Notes: a model not told the origin generated them from the sequence alone. A stretch of 64,000 nucleotides of DNA from Kitasatospora sp. NBC_00458 (GCF_036013975.1 NZ_CP107904.1:6605001-6669000), one strand, 5' to 3'. Positions 47,106 through 58,005 are shown, counted from the first letter of the stretch. Numbers and translations: made by a program.

Positions 47106-47924
47106 TCAGTGCTGGTCGCCGCTGCGGCCCGGGGGGAGGGAGAGCATGCTGCGGTGGCGGCCGCCGGCGGCCGGGCCCGGCGCGTGGCCGAAGCCCGCGC
47201 CCATGGCCGGCGCGGGGGCCGGGAGCGGCATCGGGTGCGGGACGGGGCCGAGGTAGCCGGCCGCGACCCAGCCCTGTCCGGTGCCGAACTGGGCGGCTGC
47301 CGCGGCTGCCGCGGCTGCCGTCGCGGTGGCGGGCTGGGTGGCTACGGGCACCGGTACGGCGGCGCCGTGGCTGAAGCCCTGGCCGGGGTTGTGGCCCGGG
47401 TGGTGGCCGCTTCCGTCGCCGGTGGGGGCGGCGGTGAGGCCGGCACCCGGATGGTTGGTGTGGCTGCCGGGACCGCCGTGGGTGTGGTGGCCGACCTGCC
47501 CCGTCTGTCCGGTGTGCCCCGTGTGTCCGGTGTGGGTGTGGTGACCGGTGGGGTCGTGCGGGGCGGACTGGCCGTGCTGTCCGGCGCCCCCCGACCCGCC
47601 CTGCTGGCTCGGCATGAACTGCGGGATGCCGATGGCCTGACCCGCGTACGTGTGGAAGGCCTGCTGCTGCGGCGGGTAGGGACGCGGCTCCGCGAGGACC
47701 GGATAGCCGTCACGGACGGCGAAGCCCGCGAACTTCAGGTTCTCCTCGCCGGAGCGGTCGCCCGGCAGCGCGCGGAAGAGGCGCCGGTACTCGGAGTACA
47801 GCTCGTCGTAGATCGGCGTCGTCGAGTGCGGGTGCTCTGCGTCGTACGACGGGCGCATGCCCGGGATCGCGCGGGAGGCGGTGGCGGACCGCCGGTGGGC
47901 TGCGGGGACGTCGTAGCTGTACAC
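47106..47924 (-). CDS. Conserved hypothetical, Gly/His/Ala-rich C-terminal half
   Basis: 272 aa. I do not recognise a functional family. Residues 1 to about 100 look like a genuine small domain (TTPIYDELYSEYRRLFRALPGDRSGEENLKFAGFAVRDGYP). The rest is low complexity: Gly/His/Thr repeats (TGHHTHTGHTGHTGQTGQVG), a poly-Ala run and Pro/Met-rich sequence. The His-rich part could bind metal, though that is speculation. The GTG start (MYSYDVPAAH) is the first in frame; no strong ribosome site is visible. Related short proteins with the YDELY...RALPGDR segment are, as I recall, common in streptomycetes. Confidence 0.8.
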   Translation of the reverse strand: MYSYDVPAAHRRSATASRAIPGMRPSYDAEHPHSTTPIYDELYSEYRRLFRALPGDRSGEENLKFAGFAVRDGYPVLAEPRPYPPQQQAFHTYAGQAIGIPQFMPSQQGGSGGAGQHGQSAPHDPTGHHTHTGHTGHTGQTGQVGHHTHGGPGSHTNHPGAGLTAAPTGDGSGHHPGHNPGQGFSHGAAVPVPVATQPATATAAAAAAAAAQFGTGQGWVAAGYLGPVPHPMPLPAPAPAMGAGFGHAPGPAAGGRHRSMLSLPPGRSGDQH

Positions 47925-48509
47925 GCAGGGCCCAACGAGCGAGGACGGCGGGGGATGCGGGGTCCGGCGGTGCGGCCGGAAGGTGTCCTATGCCGATCGG
48001 GAGGGCGCGAGCAGGCCCGGCGGGCGCGGGGCGCGGGGCCGGGCGCGGAGGCGGGCGCGGGGTGGTCCGGCGCCCTGTCGGAGCTCTGTCCGCGCTGGGC
48101 TGGACGGGTGCCGGACGGGTGTGGGGCGCGGGGTCGGCGTCAGGTGCGTGCCGCTGCGGGGTGGCGCGCAGGTAAGGCGTACGCGCCCGGCGGGCGTGGT
48201 GTGCTGCGCGCGGGTGCGGTGCGCGGCGGCGGGCCACGCCGCCGGGCGGTGGTGCCGTACGGGTCCTGGGTCCTGCATGGCGCCTGCGCGCCGTGCCCTG
48301 CCGGGGGGCGTGGGCGTGCACGTGGGCGTGGGAGTGGGCGCGGACGTGTCGCCGGGAGCCCGGGGGCGGTGAGGGGGTGGGCGGCGTGGGGGCGGGCGGG
48401 GACGGGGACCGGGGCTGGGCGGTTGGCCCGGGTGCTGCTCCCGCCCCCGTCCGTCCCTGCCCCTTCCTGCCCCTTCCTGTCCGGGCCTTGATCTCCCGTT
48501 CGTTCCGGA
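47925..48509. other. 585-bp GC-rich spacer, no supported gene
   Basis: Contains G-rich degenerate repeats (GGCGCGGGGCGCGGGG near 48026) and a GTGGGCGTG-unit array at about 48308-48346. The minus-strand frame through that array reads as His/Ala repeats but has no domain or ribosome site. Confidence 0.5.
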
Positions 48510-49370
48510 TCAGGTCCCGGCGAGGGGCAGGGAGGCGGCGACCACCTGGCCGAGGGAGACCGCGCGCTCCAGAGCCTGGCGCAGCAGGTCCTCGCGCGGC
48601 TGGCGTCCGACGGTCCCGGCGGGGACGGCGTACATGGTGACCTCGCCCAGCTGGTTGGCGGCGAACCGCCAGGCGTCGGTCACCTGGAGCGGCTGGTGGG
48701 CCTGCCACCAGCCGGTGCTCCCGCCGGTGGCGGAGGGTTGGAGGACGGCGTGCAGCTTGCCCATCGCGACCAGCACCGACCAGCCGGGCAGCTGGTCCGG
48801 CGTCTTGTCGAGGTCGGTGACCGGCTGGAATCCGGCGTCCTGGAGGAGGTCCAGGAACTCGTCCTCGCCGGTGACGTTGCCCGGCCGGCCGACCGGGCCG
48901 GTCGGCTCGACGACCAGCGAGGCGTGGCCGGCGTCGCCGTGCAGGACCAGTCCGCAGGTGATGCCGAGGATGGCGGCCTGGCCGGGGGCGGTCGGCTGTC
49001 CGGATGCCGCGGGCCGACCGGACTCGGGGGAGGGGGAGGGGGCCGGGACCGGCTGCTGGGGCCGGGAGGCGGTGCCGGGGGGCACGTCGCCCTGGGCCTG
49101 GCTGATGCTGCGGACGGCGCCGACCAGCTGCTCCTCGGAGACCGGGACCACCTGGGAGGGGATGCAGCGGGCGTGGGCGAAGGCGAGCACTGCGGTCTCC
49201 TCGCCGACGAACAGCACGGTGCTGGTGGGCTCCTGGAGCGTGTCGCCGGGCGTGCGGCAGGAGGTGCACTCGTAGCTGTCGGGCGCGTGGGCGCCGCCGA
49301 GCAGGCGGTCGGCCTCGTCGTCGCCGATCTCGGACCGGACCTCGTCGCTGACGTCGAGCATGCGCGGCAC
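48510..49370 (-). CDS. Conserved hypothetical with Cys-X2-Cys motif
   Basis: 286 aa; family not recognised. The N-terminal region has YECTSCRTPGDTL (about residues 34-46), a possible half zinc knuckle, and VLFVGEETAVLAFAHARCIPSQVV. A Pro/Ser/Gly linker (about 100-130) joins it to a second domain with GITCGLVLHGDAGHASLVVEPTG, FLDLLQDAGFQPV and WSVLVAMGKLHAVLQ. It looks cytoplasmic. GTG at 49370 (MPRMLDVSDEV) is preferred over ATG at 49361 because AAGGAGAACAA lies immediately upstream. The same combination next to the hypothetical gene at 47106 and der is, as I recall, seen in other streptomycetes. Confidence 0.88.
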   Translation of the reverse strand: MPRMLDVSDEVRSEIGDDEADRLLGGAHAPDSYECTSCRTPGDTLQEPTSTVLFVGEETAVLAFAHARCIPSQVVPVSEEQLVGAVRSISQAQGDVPPGTASRPQQPVPAPSPSPESGRPAASGQPTAPGQAAILGITCGLVLHGDAGHASLVVEPTGPVGRPGNVTGEDEFLDLLQDAGFQPVTDLDKTPDQLPGWSVLVAMGKLHAVLQPSATGGSTGWWQAHQPLQVTDAWRFAANQLGEVTMYAVPAGTVGRQPREDLLRQALERAVSLGQVVAASLPLAGT

Positions 49371-50958
<1,588 letters not shown>

Positions 50959-51046
50959 TCTGCCTGGTCCGTCCGGTGCGTCCGATCTGACGATCCGCTG
51001 GTCGGGTGACCGGTGATCCGTCGATCCGCCGGATCCCTGATCCGCC

Positions 51047-51085
51047 CCCGCACCGCGGGCCCCTCGCCGGGGCCCGCGGTGCGGG
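51047..51085 (+). terminator. Terminator after the rpf gene
   Basis: CCCGCACCGCGGGCCCC and GGGGCCCGCGGTGCGGG form a 17-bp perfect stem with a 5-nt loop. Confidence 0.9.
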
Positions 51086-51394
51086 ACCACAGGCCGCTTC
51101 CCCGCCCGCTGCGCGGGGGAGCGGCCGTCGGCGTTCCGCGGTGGCGCCGGTACTGGCGGTGGTGACGGTGGCGGCGACGGTGTGCTGCCGGTGGCGGAGT
51201 CAGCCCGTGGGGCGGGCACCCGGACGGCGGTACCGATCCGCCGCGCACCCCGGTCGTCGGCCTAGGGTCGGCTGTTGTGGCGTCAGATCCGTCGTGCCCT
51301 TGGCGGCCGTGACAGCCGTGGCGTCCGCGGTGTTCGCGGTGTTGGCGGGACACGTGGCCATCGAGGTGTTCGAGGCGTTCGCGGGGGTGATCGG

Positions 51395-51832
51395 GTGGCC
51401 GACAGGGAACGCGGACCGGCCGGGGCCGCCCCGCAGCCCGTCCGGCGAACCGCCGTCCGCGGTGCCGTCCTGGCCTCCACCGTCCTCTTCTCCGCCGCCG
51501 CCGCCGTCTGTCTGGCGGGCGCAGCGCCCGGGATGCCGACGGGCCGCGCCCGGGCCGCGGTCACGGTGGCGGACATGATCTGGGACGACCTCGCCGCCTG
51601 CGAGAGCGGGGGCGACTGGCAGGCCGACACCGGCAACGGGTACTTCGGCGGACTGCAGATCCGGCCGCCGACCTGGGAGGAGGCCGGCGGTCTGAGGTTC
51701 GCCGACCGGCCGGACCGCGCGACCCGGCGCCAGCAGACCACCGTCGGCGAGGAGATCCTGCGCCGGCAGGGCTGGGAGGCCTGGCCGGGCTGCGCGCGGG
51801 AGATCGGGATGATCGTCGACCCGGTGGAGTGA
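51395..51832 (+). CDS. Short second Rpf-domain secreted protein
   Basis: 145 aa. Signal sequence with basic start and hydrophobic core (RRTAVRGAVLASTVLFSAAAAVCLAG), then an Rpf domain WDDLAACESGGDWQADTGNGY followed by FGGLQIRPPTWEEAGG and EEILRRQGWEAWPGCA. No LysM or linker follows, unlike the gene 440 bp upstream. GTG (MADRERG) is chosen because GGGGGTGA is about 6 nt upstream; a longer frame to 51275 would add an Arg/Gly-repeat stretch and bury the signal peptide. The spacer 51086-51394 contains GTGTTCGCGGTGTTGGCG-type repeats and no other gene. Confidence 0.9.
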   Translation: MADRERGPAGAAPQPVRRTAVRGAVLASTVLFSAAAAVCLAGAAPGMPTGRARAAVTVADMIWDDLAACESGGDWQADTGNGYFGGLQIRPPTWEEAGGLRFADRPDRATRRQQTTVGEEILRRQGWEAWPGCAREIGMIVDPVE

Positions 51833-51887
51833 GCGGTCGCGGCGGCGTGCGGTGCCCGCTGTCGGAGGGGTGGGCGAGGATGGGGGA

Positions 51888-52574
51888 GTGACCCAGGGCG
51901 AGTTGTTCGGCGGCCTCTTCGACCCCTCCGCCGGGCGCGGGCGGTCCGAGCCGGCGCCCGGTGCCGTGCTGCTCCCCGGCTGGCTCGACGCGGAGGCGCA
52001 GCTGGGGCTGGTCGCCGACTGCCGCGACTGGTCCCGTCCGCCGGCCGGTCTGCACACCGTCCGGATGCCCAGCGGAGGGGTGATGTCCGTCCGGATGGTC
52101 GGCCTCGGCCTGCACTGGTACCCGTACGGCTACTCGCGGACCGCCGAGGACGGCACGCCCGTCAAGCCGTTCCCGTCCGACCTCGGCCGGCTGGCGCGCC
52201 GGGCGGTCGCCGACGCGTACGGCGACGCCGTCCCGGACATCCCCGGTGCGGCCGGGTACGAGCCGGACATCGCGATCGTCAACCACTACCCGCACGGTGC
52301 GCGGATGGGCCTGCACCAGGACCGCGACGAGCGGACGGACGCGCCGGTCGTCTCGCTCTCGCTGGGCGACACCTGCGTCTTCCGGCTCGGCAACACCGAG
52401 ACCCGGACCAAGCCGTGGACCGACCTGGAGCTGCACAGCGGCGACCTGCTGGTCTTCGGCGGACCGGCCCGGTTCGCGTACCACGGCGTGGTGCGGACGC
52501 TGCCGGGGACGGCGGACCCGGCGCTGGGCCTGACCGGGCGGCTGAACATCACCGTGCGGCAGTCGGGGCTGTAG
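51888..52574 (+). CDS. alkB: AlkB-type 2-oxoglutarate/Fe(II) dioxygenase
   Basis: 228 aa. Oxidative demethylation of alkylated nucleobases. The Fe ligands fit LHQDRDE (HxD, His near 142) and the distal His in FAYHGVVR (about 199). The 2-oxoglutarate-binding arginines fall in LTGRLNITVRQ near the end. NHYPHGARMG and PVVSLSLGDTCVFRLG are typical of the AlkB fold. GTG follows GAGGATGGGGG. It lies 55 nt after the short Rpf gene, same strand. Confidence 0.94.
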   Translation: MTQGELFGGLFDPSAGRGRSEPAPGAVLLPGWLDAEAQLGLVADCRDWSRPPAGLHTVRMPSGGVMSVRMVGLGLHWYPYGYSRTAEDGTPVKPFPSDLGRLARRAVADAYGDAVPDIPGAAGYEPDIAIVNHYPHGARMGLHQDRDERTDAPVVSLSLGDTCVFRLGNTETRTKPWTDLELHSGDLLVFGGPARFAYHGVVRTLPGTADPALGLTGRLNITVRQSGL

Positions 52575-52864
52575 CCGGTCGGGGTCCGGCGGGTCGGTCG
52601 GGCGGGTCGGTCGGGCGGGCGGGCGGCGGCTTGGGTCCTGCTCCTGGTCGGTGAACGGCTCCGGTCCTGGTCGGGGGTCCGACGGCCGTCAGCCGACCGA
52701 TACTGTTCGACCTCGTTCGAGTGAATCGACGAGGCCGGCCCTGGTGTGGGGAATGTCCCGGCTCGCTGAAGAATTCGATTGAGCTGGAGAATTCGAGAGA
52801 ACGGGTTCCGACAGCCGGGCGGAAGACCTCCGGCCGGGTCGGCGGCCCGGAGAGGACGTGTCCC

Positions 52865-53725
52865 ATGGGTACCCCCGTCGACGAACTCGTCGCGCTGCTG
52901 GATCTTGAGCAGATCGAGCTGAACATCTTCCGCGGGCGCAGCCCCGAGGAGGCGCTCCAGCGGACGTTCGGCGGCCAGGTCGCCGGGCAGGCGCTGGTCG
53001 CGGCGGGGCGCACCGTGGACGGCGACCGGCCGGTCCACTCGCTGCACGCGTACTTCCTGCGCCCCGGGGTGCCCGGGGTGCCGATCGTCTACCAGGTCGA
53101 CCGGCTCCGGGACGGCCGCTCGTTCACCACCCGACGGGTGCTCGCCATCCAGGGCGGCCGGTCGATCTTCGCGCTGACCGCGGACTTCCACACCCCGGAG
53201 CCGGAGAGCATCGAGCACCAGTACCCGATGCCCGCCGTCCCGGCCCCCGAGGACCTGCCCAGCGCGCTCGACGAGGTCGGCTCCCGGCTGGGCGAACTGC
53301 CCCCGTTCATCAGCCGCCGCCAGCCCTTCGACATCCGGTACGTCGACCGGCTCCGCTGGACGACCGAGGAGCTGGCCGGCGTCGAGGCCCGCAGCGGCGT
53401 CTGGCTGCGCACCAACGGCGCCCTGCCCGACGATCCGCTGATCCACGTCTGCGCGCTCACCTACGCCAGCGACATGACGCTGCTGGACGCGGTCCGCGCC
53501 CCCGTCGAGCCGCTGTGGGGCACCCGGCACTTCGACATGGCCTCGCTCGACCACGCGATGTGGTTCCACCGGCCGTTCCGGACCGACGACTGGCTGCTCT
53601 ACCAGCAGGAGTCCCCGATAGCCCACGGTGCCCGCGGACTCGCGCGCGGGCAGATCTACGACCGCAGCGGTCAGCTGGTGGTGTCGGTGGTCCAGGAGGG
53701 CCTGTTCCGGCGCATCAAGGACTGA
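52865..53725 (+). CDS. tesB: Acyl-CoA thioesterase II (TesB family)
   Basis: 286 aa, double hotdog fold. Hydrolyses medium or long acyl-CoA. N-terminal hotdog: LLDLEQIELNIFRGRSPEE, FGGQVAGQALVAAGRTV, VHSLHAYFLRPG. C-terminal hotdog: HVCALTYASDMTLLDAV, MASLDHAMWFHRPFRTDDWLLYQQESP, then RGLARGQIYDRSGQLVVSVVQEGL, which contains the catalytic Asp/Gln pattern. ATG follows GAGAGGACGTG. The 160-bp region upstream is locally AT-rich (52770-52805) with CCTCGT...ACGAGG inverted arms (about 52711-52734), likely regulatory. Confidence 0.95.
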   Translation: MGTPVDELVALLDLEQIELNIFRGRSPEEALQRTFGGQVAGQALVAAGRTVDGDRPVHSLHAYFLRPGVPGVPIVYQVDRLRDGRSFTTRRVLAIQGGRSIFALTADFHTPEPESIEHQYPMPAVPAPEDLPSALDEVGSRLGELPPFISRRQPFDIRYVDRLRWTTEELAGVEARSGVWLRTNGALPDDPLIHVCALTYASDMTLLDAVRAPVEPLWGTRHFDMASLDHAMWFHRPFRTDDWLLYQQESPIAHGARGLARGQIYDRSGQLVVSVVQEGLFRRIKD

Positions 53726-53949
53726 CTCGTCCCGGGACCGCCCCGTTCGGGACCGGCCCGGCAGGTGCCGGTGTGGCGGGGGACCGATACGGCCGGGACG
53801 GATGTGACGGGCGTGCGACGGGCACGCTACGGGCGTGCCAAGCCCTCCGGCAGCGGGAATGATCCACCCGGGTGCCGGATGTTGAGGGGGGTAACGGAGA
53901 ACGGACGGCCCGCCCGGCGGGCCCTGGACCGGAGTGGGAGGGCGCGCCG

Positions 53950-54741
53950 ATGACGGCGACAGCCGCGGAGGACTGGAAGCACTGGAGCGATCGGCGGGCT
54001 GCGTCCGTGAGCGCACCGCACGGGCAGCTGGCGCTCACCGGAACGCACTGGCTTGAACGGGAGCCCGCGGGGATCCCCGGCCTGCCGGGACTCTGGTGGA
54101 CGGACGCCGAGGGCATCCGGGTCCGGGCGGCGGCGGCCGACGGCATCACCGTCGCGGGCGCCGCGACCCCCGTCGACGGGGAGGCACTGCTCCGCCCGGA
54201 CACCGATCCGGCGGCGGACACCGCCACCCTGGGTGACCTGCTCCTGGTGCCGATCGAGCGCGAGGGCGAGCTGGCGCTGCGGGTCTTCGACCCCGCCGCA
54301 CCGCGGCGGACGGCCTTCGCCGGCATCTCCGCGTACTCCTACGCGCCGGAGTGGGCCGTCCCGGCGGTCTTCACCGCGTTCGAGGAGGACGCCGCGCAGG
54401 CGGTGCTGGTCCCGAACGCCGACGGCAAGGAGCGCCCGCTGGCCGTGACGGGCCGGATCGAGTTCACCGTCGCGGGCGAGCACCGCACGCTGACGGTGAG
54501 CCGGTCGGGCAACGGGCTGAGCGGCGTCATCGCCGACGCGACCAGTGGCCGGGACACCTACCGGTTCCGGTTCATCACCCTCCCCGAGCCCGACGCGGAC
54601 GGTCACACGGTGCTGGACCTGAACCGCGCCTACCTGCCGCCGTGCGCCTTCGCGGACCACTTCATCTGCCCCTTCCCGCCGCCCGGCAACCGCCTGGACT
54701 TCGCGGTCGAGGCCGGGGAGAAGCAGGTCCTCACCCGGTAG
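53950..54741 (+). CDS. DUF1684 family protein
   Basis: 263 aa, function unknown. Typical DUF1684 features: WKHWSDRRAASVSAPHGQLALTGTHWLE at the start, then ISAYSYAPEWAVPAVF, and the conserved C-terminal block YRFRFITLPEPDADG, VLDLNRAYLPPCAFADHFICPFPPPGNRLDFAVEAGEK. ATG with GGAGGGCG upstream. Independent of tesB (224-bp gap, no hairpin found). Confidence 0.93.
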   Translation: MTATAAEDWKHWSDRRAASVSAPHGQLALTGTHWLEREPAGIPGLPGLWWTDAEGIRVRAAAADGITVAGAATPVDGEALLRPDTDPAADTATLGDLLLVPIEREGELALRVFDPAAPRRTAFAGISAYSYAPEWAVPAVFTAFEEDAAQAVLVPNADGKERPLAVTGRIEFTVAGEHRTLTVSRSGNGLSGVIADATSGRDTYRFRFITLPEPDADGHTVLDLNRAYLPPCAFADHFICPFPPPGNRLDFAVEAGEKQVLTR

Positions 54742-54888
54742 TCGCAGCCGGCCGCGCCTTCCCGCGCTCCCCGCCCCCGTTCCCGTCCGGCCTCCACGTC
54801 GGTCGGGGGCGGGGGCGGTCGGGTTTCGGGAGCGGTCGGGTCGGGGGCGGCCAGGCGGGTCGGGGGCGTGGGACCGTGGGGGAACTCG

Positions 54889-54939
54889 TTGACAGCCCCG
54901 GGGGTGCGTGCCACTCTCATCATTAGATAGCAACCTATC
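54889..54939 (+). promoter_or_regulatory. Promoter with overlapping GATAG/CTATC inverted repeat
   Basis: TTGACA at 54889-54894 with a weak CACTCT 17 bp downstream (54912-54917), followed by TTAGATAGCAACCTATCGAT in which GATAG (54926) and CTATC (54935) are inverted around CAAC. The A/T-rich palindrome just after a promoter is the classic place for a MarR or TetR repressor; a MarR gene lies at 55699. Confidence 0.5.
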
Positions 54940-54963
54940 GATTTCTGAGGAGGCAGCACCACC

Positions 54964-55422
54964 ATGTCCACGTCCACTGCCGCCCGCTCCCGGGTCTCCG
55001 CGTTCCAGAGGCTCGGCAACCGGACCATGCGGCTCTTCCACGGGCTCGGCATGCCCGTCGGCCCGATGCACCTGCTGAAGGTCAGGGGCCGGAAGTCCGG
55101 CCGCGAGTACACCAACCCGGTCGCCCCGGTACGGATCGACGGCGTGATGTACCTGCTCCAGGCCTTCCCGGGCTCCGACTGGACGAAGAACGTCCGGGCG
55201 GCGGGCGAGGCGGTCCTGGTCCGCGGGCGCCGGGCACGGCGCGTCCGACTGGTCGAGGTCCCGCCGGAGGAGCGCGGCCCGGTCGTCCGGGAGTTCCCCG
55301 GCCAGGTGCCCATGGGGGCGGGCATCTTCGTCAAGAACGGCGTGGTGCCCGACAAGCGGCCGGAGAGCTTCGAACGGGCCGCGCAGGGGATCCCGGTGTT
55401 CCGGGTCGTGCCACTCGACTGA
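54964..55422 (+). CDS. Deazaflavin (F420)-dependent nitroreductase family protein
   Basis: 152 aa, Ddn/DUF385 family. Members bind F420 and reduce quinones or nitro compounds. Visible family blocks: LLKVRGRKSGREYTNPVAPVRIDG, MYLLQAFPGSDWTKNVRAAGEAVLVRGRRARRVRL and PESFERAAQGIPVFRVVPL. ATG with GAGGAGG about 12 nt upstream. The short gene is preceded by a promoter with a palindromic operator and followed by a 276-bp spacer with CCGCCGGGT repeats (about 55452-55475). Confidence 0.9.
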   Translation: MSTSTAARSRVSAFQRLGNRTMRLFHGLGMPVGPMHLLKVRGRKSGREYTNPVAPVRIDGVMYLLQAFPGSDWTKNVRAAGEAVLVRGRRARRVRLVEVPPEERGPVVREFPGQVPMGAGIFVKNGVVPDKRPESFERAAQGIPVFRVVPLD

Positions 55423-55698
55423 CCCCGGCCCCGTGGGGTTCCGCGCTTCCGCGCCCGCCGGGTCCGCCGGGTCCGCCGGGTCTCGCTTGGTCCCGTGCCC
55501 TGCGGTGGCCCCGGCCCGGCCCCCCGGTCCAGTCCCCCGGTCCAGTCCCCCGAGTCCGGCCTCCCGCGGACCGGCCTCCCGCAGGCCGTCTCGCCCGGCC
55601 CCGCTTCCCGCAGGCGGCACCCCCAGGCCGGGGACCTGCGGCGTCGGGCGTCGGCGCTAGGCTGCGCGGGGTGATGTCGCGATCGGCGGGAGGCCCGA

Positions 55699-56268
55699 AT
55701 GCCCAGGCGGGAGAGCGTGGACGAGGACCCGGCCGTCGAGGGGCCGCCCGTCGAGGGGCCGTCCACGGAGGTCGCGGCCATGGAGGTCGCGGCTACCGGG
55801 CTGCCGGCTGAGCCGGCGTCCGCGGCGGTGGATCCCGGTCCGACGTGGCTGCGCACCAGCGTTGCGCCGAAGCTGCACCTGACCGCGAAGTCCTGCCGCG
55901 CGTTCTTCGAGGGGCGCCTCGCCGAGGAGGGCGCGACCTTCGCCGCCTGGACGGTACTGGCGGCCCTGAAGCTGGAAGGCCCGATGATCCAGCGCGCCCT
56001 CGCGCGCTACCTGGGCATCGAGGGGCCGACCCTGTCCCGGCAGCTGGAACAGATGGAACGCCGGGGGCTCGTGGTGCGCCGCCGCACCGACACCGACCGC
56101 CGCGCCGCCACCGTCGAACTGGCACCCGACGGGGAGGCGATGTACGCGCGGATCTCGGCCGTCGCGGTGCGCAGCCAGCAGGAGATGCTGCAGGGCCTCA
56201 GTGACGGCGACGTCGCCCAGCTCGCCGTCCTGCTGGACCGGATCCTCGGCAACGTCGGAGCAGGCTGA
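55699..56268 (+). CDS. MarR-family transcriptional regulator
   Basis: 189 aa. A 45-residue acidic variable head precedes the MarR winged helix: TFAAWTVLAALKLEGPMIQRALARYLGIEGPTLSRQLEQMERRGLVVRRRTDTDRRAATVEL, ending in the dimerisation helix AQLAVLLDRILGNV. The wing DTDRRAATVELAPDG is canonical. ATG at 55699 follows GGGAGG at about 6 nt. The MFS gene starts 46 nt downstream, a common drug-responsive MarR/exporter arrangement. It may also bind the palindrome at 54924-54943. Confidence 0.94.
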   Translation: MPRRESVDEDPAVEGPPVEGPSTEVAAMEVAATGLPAEPASAAVDPGPTWLRTSVAPKLHLTAKSCRAFFEGRLAEEGATFAAWTVLAALKLEGPMIQRALARYLGIEGPTLSRQLEQMERRGLVVRRRTDTDRRAATVELAPDGEAMYARISAVAVRSQQEMLQGLSDGDVAQLAVLLDRILGNVGAG

Positions 56269-56313
56269 CCCCGGTCGTCGGTGCCCGAAGTGCGGGGCGG
56301 AACATGGGTTCCC

Positions 56314-57735
56314 GTGTCGACCAATCATCCTGCCAATCAGCCCCCCGCCGACGCCGCCCCGCCCTCCTCCCCGCCGGCCTCCTCCCCGCCGGCCTCGGCC
56401 CCGGCCCCTTCGGCGCCCGCCACCCCTGTGCCCGCCGCCACCCGGCCGGTCGTCACCCCGCTCGCCGTCGCCCCGCCCGCCGTCACCCCGCCCTGGTACC
56501 GGCGAGCCGCGCGCGGAGCCTTCGCGGACCTCAGCCCGCTGCGCGACAACGCCGACTACCGGCGGGTCTGGTTCGGCCAGGTCGTCTCCTCGATCGGCCA
56601 GCAGATGACGGCCGTCGCCGTCTCCGTCGAGGTCTACGATCTGACCGGCTCCAGCTTCGCGACCGGCCTGGTCGGCCTCTTCTCCCTCTTCCCCCTCATC
56701 GCCTTCGGCCTCTACGGCGGTGCGATCGCCGACAGCGTCGACCGCCGCCGCCTCGGCCTGATCGGCTCGGCCGGCCTGGCCGTCGTCTCCGCGGTCCTCG
56801 CCGCCCAGGCGCTGGCGGGCCTCGGCCTCGTAGCCGTCCTCTACGCCGCCGTCGCCGTCCAGGCGGGCTTCTTCGCGCTGGGCTCACCCGCCCGCTCGGC
56901 GATGATCCCGCGCCTGGTCCCCGCCGCCCAGCTCCCCGCGGCCAACGCCCTGAACACCGTCAGCATGAACCTCGGCCTCACCGTCGGCCCCATGCTCGGC
57001 GGCGTCCTCATCGGCGCCTACGGAGTCCAGTCCGCCTACCTCGTCGACACCGTCGCCTTCGCCGCCACCATCTACGCCATGTGGCGCCTGCCCGCCATGC
57101 GCCCGCTCGGCGAGGGCAAGGGCCGGGCCTCCGTCCTCGACGGCCTCCGCTTCCTGCGTGAGCAGCCCAACCTGCGCACCAGCTTCCTCGCCGACCTCGC
57201 CGCGATGATCTTCGGCATGCCGCGCGCCCTCTTCCCCGCCATCGCGGTGACCTTCTACGGCGGCGACGCCCGCACCGTCGGCCTCCTCGTCGCCGCCCCC
57301 GCCGTGGGCGCCCTCGTCGGAGCCGTCTTCTCCGGCTGGGTCGGCCGCGTCCGCCGCCAGGGCGCCGCCGTCCTCGCCGCCGTCGTCGCCTGGGGCCTCG
57401 CCATCGCGGCCTTCGGCCTCGTCCGCAACCTCTGGCTCGGCCTCCTCCTGCTTGCCGTCGCCGGCTGCGCCGACACCGTCAGCATGATCTTCCGCAACAC
57501 GATGATGCAGGTCGCCGCCCCCGACGAGATGCGCGGCCGACTCCAGGGCGTCTTCATCGTGATCGTCGCCGGCGGCCCCCGCCTCGGCGACTTCGAGTCC
57601 GGCGCGGTCGCCTCCCTCACCAGCCCCGCCGTCTCCGTCGTCACCGGCGGCCTCGCCTGCGTCGCCGCCATCGCCCTCCTCGCCGCCCGCCGCCCCGCCT
57701 TCCTCCGCTACGACGCCCGCCACCCCACCCCCTGA
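56314..57735 (+). CDS. MFS transporter, EntS-like drug or siderophore exporter family
   Basis: 473 aa. After a 60-residue Pro/Ala/Thr-rich head there are about 11-12 hydrophobic segments, starting RRVWFGQVVSSIGQQMTAVAVSVEVY and including LFPLIAFGLYGGAIADSVDRRRL, AVQAGFFALGSPARSAMIPRLVP and MNLGLTVGPMLGGVLIGAYG. These match the MFS_3 (enterobactin exporter-like) group. GTG at 56314 (MSTNHPANQ) is my choice; GTG at 56281 is in frame and neither has a strong ribosome site. Linked to the MarR gene. Confidence 0.92.
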   Translation: MSTNHPANQPPADAAPPSSPPASSPPASAPAPSAPATPVPAATRPVVTPLAVAPPAVTPPWYRRAARGAFADLSPLRDNADYRRVWFGQVVSSIGQQMTAVAVSVEVYDLTGSSFATGLVGLFSLFPLIAFGLYGGAIADSVDRRRLGLIGSAGLAVVSAVLAAQALAGLGLVAVLYAAVAVQAGFFALGSPARSAMIPRLVPAAQLPAANALNTVSMNLGLTVGPMLGGVLIGAYGVQSAYLVDTVAFAATIYAMWRLPAMRPLGEGKGRASVLDGLRFLREQPNLRTSFLADLAAMIFGMPRALFPAIAVTFYGGDARTVGLLVAAPAVGALVGAVFSGWVGRVRRQGAAVLAAVVAWGLAIAAFGLVRNLWLGLLLLAVAGCADTVSMIFRNTMMQVAAPDEMRGRLQGVFIVIVAGGPRLGDFESGAVASLTSPAVSVVTGGLACVAAIALLAARRPAFLRYDARHPTP

Positions 57736-57867
57736 CCCCACCACCCATACCTGGCAGCGAGCACCCCCCGACGTGCTGTATTGTTTTCCACGTCGCCGGG
57801 ACACCGGCCGACAAGGTCGAGAAACCCGAAGCAGAGCCCCCCAGGCTCCGCCAGGGCCACGAGACCA

Positions 57868-57941
<74 letters not shown>

Positions 57942-57958
57942 CTGTGAAGTCGGTTGTG

Positions 57959-57997
57959 AGAGCCGGTACTTGGGAAACCGAGTGCCGGCTCTTCTTG
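57959..57997 (+). terminator. Terminator after tRNA-Pro
   Basis: AGAGCCGGTACT and AGTGCCGGCTCT pair over 12 positions with one mismatch, loop TGGGAAACCG, then a T-rich tail (TCTTGTTG). Confidence 0.85.
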
Positions 57998-58005
57998 TTG
58001 TGGCG

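Noticed and set aside
47710-49269. 519-codon minus-strand frame with His/Ala repeats
   Set aside because: Shadow of the 48510 gene and of GTGGGCGTG repeats in the spacer; no ribosome site or recognisable domain.
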